NCBI RefSeq assembly: GCF_003480915.1
Contig: NZ_QUKD01000001.1
Coordinates: 248,001-312,000 of the forward strand
Direction of reading: 5' to 3'
Length of the DNA: 64,000 nucleotides
Origin: Parabacteroides sp. TM07-1AC
GTDB lineage: Bacteria; Bacteroidota; Bacteroidia; Bacteroidales; Tannerellaceae
This document shows, one piece after another, positions 62,288 through 64,000 of this stretch. The position numbers were made by a program, and so were the translations under genes. The notes under the pieces were generated by a model. The model saw only the letters and a program-made list of their open reading frames with translations, did not search any database and was not told the origin of the DNA. Position 1 is the first letter of the stretch, and each line of letters starts with the position of its first letter.

Positions 62288-62686
62288 TTACTGCTGAGTT
62301 CTGTCAATAATCATATCTCCTTTGTACTCTATGTATGTTCTGTCCGTATCAACTATTGTTGCAGTGATGGTAAATCCATTGTCTGTAAGTGAGATACCTA
62401 TTGTCACATTCACTTCCGGACAAACGACAGGTGAAGCAACTGCTGTTAAACGGCATTGCTTAATAGTACTGATCAACAGTTTTTCACCAGTCAACAACAT
62501 TGCACATTCTTTGATGGTTTGAATGTTACAAACTCCTGGACAGACCGGATTATCAGGGAAATGGCCGCGATAAACATCACAATCGGACAAAAAGACGATG
62601 CGGAAAACTGCGTTCAATTCTTTATTGCATATGTCGGTTATTTTATAATATTTATTCTCTAACAGCATGTCAAATATGTAATTCAA
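62288..62686 (-). CDS. Hot-dog dehydratase with FabZ/ApeI-like HFP motif
   Basis: 132 residues. YRGHFPDNPVCPGVCNIQTIKECA contains the catalytic His of the FabA/FabZ type (H-F-P-x2-P-V-x-P-G-V). It would dehydrate 3-hydroxyacyl-ACP to a trans-2-enoyl chain. It is short, like the ApeI component of aryl-polyene systems. Its start overlaps the stop of the preceding dehydratase gene by four bases (tight coupling), supporting a two-protein dehydratase. Confidence 0.75.
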   Translation of the reverse strand: MNYIFDMLLENKYYKITDICNKELNAVFRIVFLSDCDVYRGHFPDNPVCPGVCNIQTIKECAMLLTGEKLLISTIKQCRLTAVASPVVCPEVNVTIGISLTDNGFTITATIVDTDRTYIEYKGDMIIDRTQQ

Positions 62687-63108
62687 TTATTTTGCCTAAT
62701 GAAAATCTTCATTTGCGTATCAGCGATTATCTCATCTTGAAGGCGAGTTTCACCGGTGATGATGGTCACCCCTGCTATTTCTGTTCCAAGAATAATTGTT
62801 GTACGCAATTCTGCTCCTATATACGGACGGCGATAACAATGAAATTTTTTTATTTCACCGATGTAACCTACAGGAGGAACAATAGCTCCTGCAGTTATTG
62901 CCTTGTGCCCTGCAAAGGCCGAAGCCGACTGAGCAATATGTTCTATAAGCCCTGACTCCGCCAGCAGACCGTCTTCATCTATAAAATAATTGTCGTACCT
63001 GACTGTGAGCGTAGTTACGGCTGCATCACCGTTCACATCCAGTACTTTATCGACCATTATGATAGGATCACGTTGCGGTATCAGCCTCTTTATATCTTTA
63101 TTATCCAT
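62683..63108 (-). CDS. Hot-dog dehydratase-like protein lacking the HFP motif (ApeP-like)
   Basis: 141 residues. The frame IKRLIPQRDPIIMVDKVLDVNG and GLIEHIAQSASAFAGHKA matches hot-dog dehydratases that keep the helix residues (E-x-x-A-Q) but lack the catalytic His of the HFP loop (the region reads YFIDEDGLLAESG). In aryl-polyene pathways ApeP pairs with ApeI, each contributing to the active dimer; the adjacent gene supplies the His. It overlaps the ACP gene end by eight bases. Confidence 0.7.
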   Translation of the reverse strand: MDNKDIKRLIPQRDPIIMVDKVLDVNGDAAVTTLTVRYDNYFIDEDGLLAESGLIEHIAQSASAFAGHKAITAGAIVPPVGYIGEIKKFHCYRRPYIGAELRTTIILGTEIAGVTIITGETRLQDEIIADTQMKIFIRQNN

Positions 63109-63352
63109 TCTGCCCGAAGTGCGATTCTATGTAGTCATAGAGATTATTGAAAGTCTGAATTTCCCGCAAATCAGTTGCCGGTATTTTTATTTTATAGGTT
63201 TGTTGAATGATAGCCACAAGATCCACCAGGCTGAGACTGTCTAGCGAGAGCGTATCCTTAACATTTGCATCCGGTGTAAAAAGGTTAGAATCGACTTCAA
63301 ATTCTTCTGCCAATATAGCATTTACCTGTTTGATAATGTCTTCACGTGTCAT
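63101..63352 (-). CDS. Acyl carrier protein
   Basis: 83 residues. LSLDSLSLVDLVAIIQQTYKIKIP contains the D-S-L motif with the phosphopantetheine serine, preceded by VNAILAEEFEVDSNLF. The protein is acidic and helical like ACPs. As part of this operon it would carry the growing chain rather than serve general fatty acid synthesis. Confidence 0.9.
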   Translation of the reverse strand: MTREDIIKQVNAILAEEFEVDSNLFTPDANVKDTLSLDSLSLVDLVAIIQQTYKIKIPATDLREIQTFNNLYDYIESHFGQNG

Positions 63353-63374
63353 AATAATCTATTTTATTTGTTTA

Positions 63375-64000
63375 TTATAAGTTTTTTACAATAAGGGTTG
63401 AGTTTGTTCCACCAAATCCGAACGAATTGGAAAGGAATATGTCGAAATGTTTTTCGTATGTTTCCGGTACGACATTGATGGAAGCCATTTTTTCGTCGGG
63501 ATTTTCAAAGTTGATGTTTCCGGCTATAAAACCGTTCTTCATCATTAGCATCGAATAAATCAATTCACTGGCTCCGGCCATCCACATCTCGTGACCTGTC
63601 TGGCTTTTGGTAGAAGTCACCGGCACTTTGTAATCGTCAAATATTTGTGCTATGGCAGATGCTTCCCTGAGATCACCAATACGTGTCGAAGTGGCATGCG
63701 CATTGATATAACCTATCTGGCGTGTAGTTATACCTCCATTCTTCAGGCATAATTCCAATGAACGAGCGGGACCGACTACATTCGGAGTAGAGATATGATC
63801 TCCGTTACCAGAGAATCCCCAACTTACTATTTCTGCAAGTATTGGTGCACCTCGTTTCACAGCATGTTCGTAACTTTCGAGTATTACCGTTGCAGCACCT
63901 CCTCCTGGAACCAAACCATCGCGGTCACGATCGAACGGACGGCAGGCTTTCGCCGGTTCGTCTTCCCGCATGGAGAACGACTGAATACCATCGAACGAAG
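63375..64000 (-). CDS. Beta-ketoacyl-ACP synthase (FabF/B type), cut by window end
   Basis: The frame runs open to position 64000, so the N-terminal half with the active-site Cys is outside the window; about 208 C-terminal residues are seen. VPGGGAATVILESYEHAVKRGA, the first His in NAHATSTRIGD, the Lys/His in TKSQTGHEMWMAGASE and the glycine-rich SNSFGFGGTNSTLIV are the KS signature parts. It elongates the chain on the adjacent ACP. The Met at 63971 is internal. Confidence 0.9.
   Translation of the reverse strand, partial: SFDGIQSFSMREDEPAKACRPFDRDRDGLVPGGGAATVILESYEHAVKRGAPILAEIVSWGFSGNGDHISTPNVVGPARSLELCLKNGGITTRQIGYINAHATSTRIGDLREASAIAQIFDDYKVPVTSTKSQTGHEMWMAGASELIYSMLMMKNGFIAGNINFENPDEKMASINVVPETYEKHFDIFLSNSFGFGGTNSTLIVKNL

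Overview
The window looks like a chromosomal segment of a gut Bacteroidales bacterium, most likely Parabacteroides or a close relative. The evidence is the Bat aerotolerance genes, fimbrillin-type lipoproteins, NigD-like and DUF5686 proteins, a type II pantothenate kinase, a Bacteroidetes-type tyrosine recombinase, and promoters of the TTG-N19/20-TAnnTTTG type. The genus is inferred from gene content only. No rRNA, tRNA or CRISPR array was found.

Layout. 1-5.1 kb: end of a Bat operon (batD partial, batE), a PAP2 phosphatase, a small HTH protein, a two-domain universal stress protein and a histone H1-like protein. 5.1-30.3 kb: a large accessory surface-fibre locus. It holds two paralogous lipoprotein adhesins (DUF4906-type body with a variable C-terminal domain), each preceded by a ~250-bp segment bounded by perfect 25-bp inverted repeats. 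It continues with two orphan PD-(D/E)XK-type nuclease or ATPase genes, an HU-like/DUF4469 protein, a same-strand run of eleven fimbrillin-type lipoproteins, an HU protein and a tyrosine recombinase. 30.4-42.4 kb: housekeeping and regulatory genes (acyltransferase, MarC, pantothenate kinase, AraC regulator) and a secreted multidomain GH31 enzyme placed between a LytTR response regulator and a LytS-type kinase, then a vWA lipoprotein-like protein. 42.46-45.2 kb: a complete IS66-family element with a frameshifted transposase. 45.2-54.2 kb: htpG, clpC, gyrA and a TPR protein. 54.2-58.6 kb: a small peptide gene, a NigD-like lipoprotein and a DUF5686 outer-membrane protein. 58.6-64 kb: a tightly packed minus-strand operon resembling an aryl-polyene-type fatty acid/polyketide cluster (CDP-alcohol transferase, thioesterase, ketoreductase, FAD oxidoreductase, two hot-dog dehydratases, ACP, ketosynthase), cut by the window end.

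Most notable system: upstream of each twin adhesin gene, a 25-bp inverted repeat pair built as TCTCTTTCT-N5-AGAAAGAGA flanks about 200 bp. The central N5 is identical within a pair but differs between pairs (TACCG versus TACGG). This is what is expected of two independent site-specific DNA inversion switches. The only promoter-like sequence inside points away from the adhesin in both, so both would be OFF as assembled. A tyrosine recombinase at the far end of the locus is a candidate invertase. Phase-variable tip adhesins feeding a multi-subunit type V-like pilus are the simplest reading; inversion itself is inferred, not seen.
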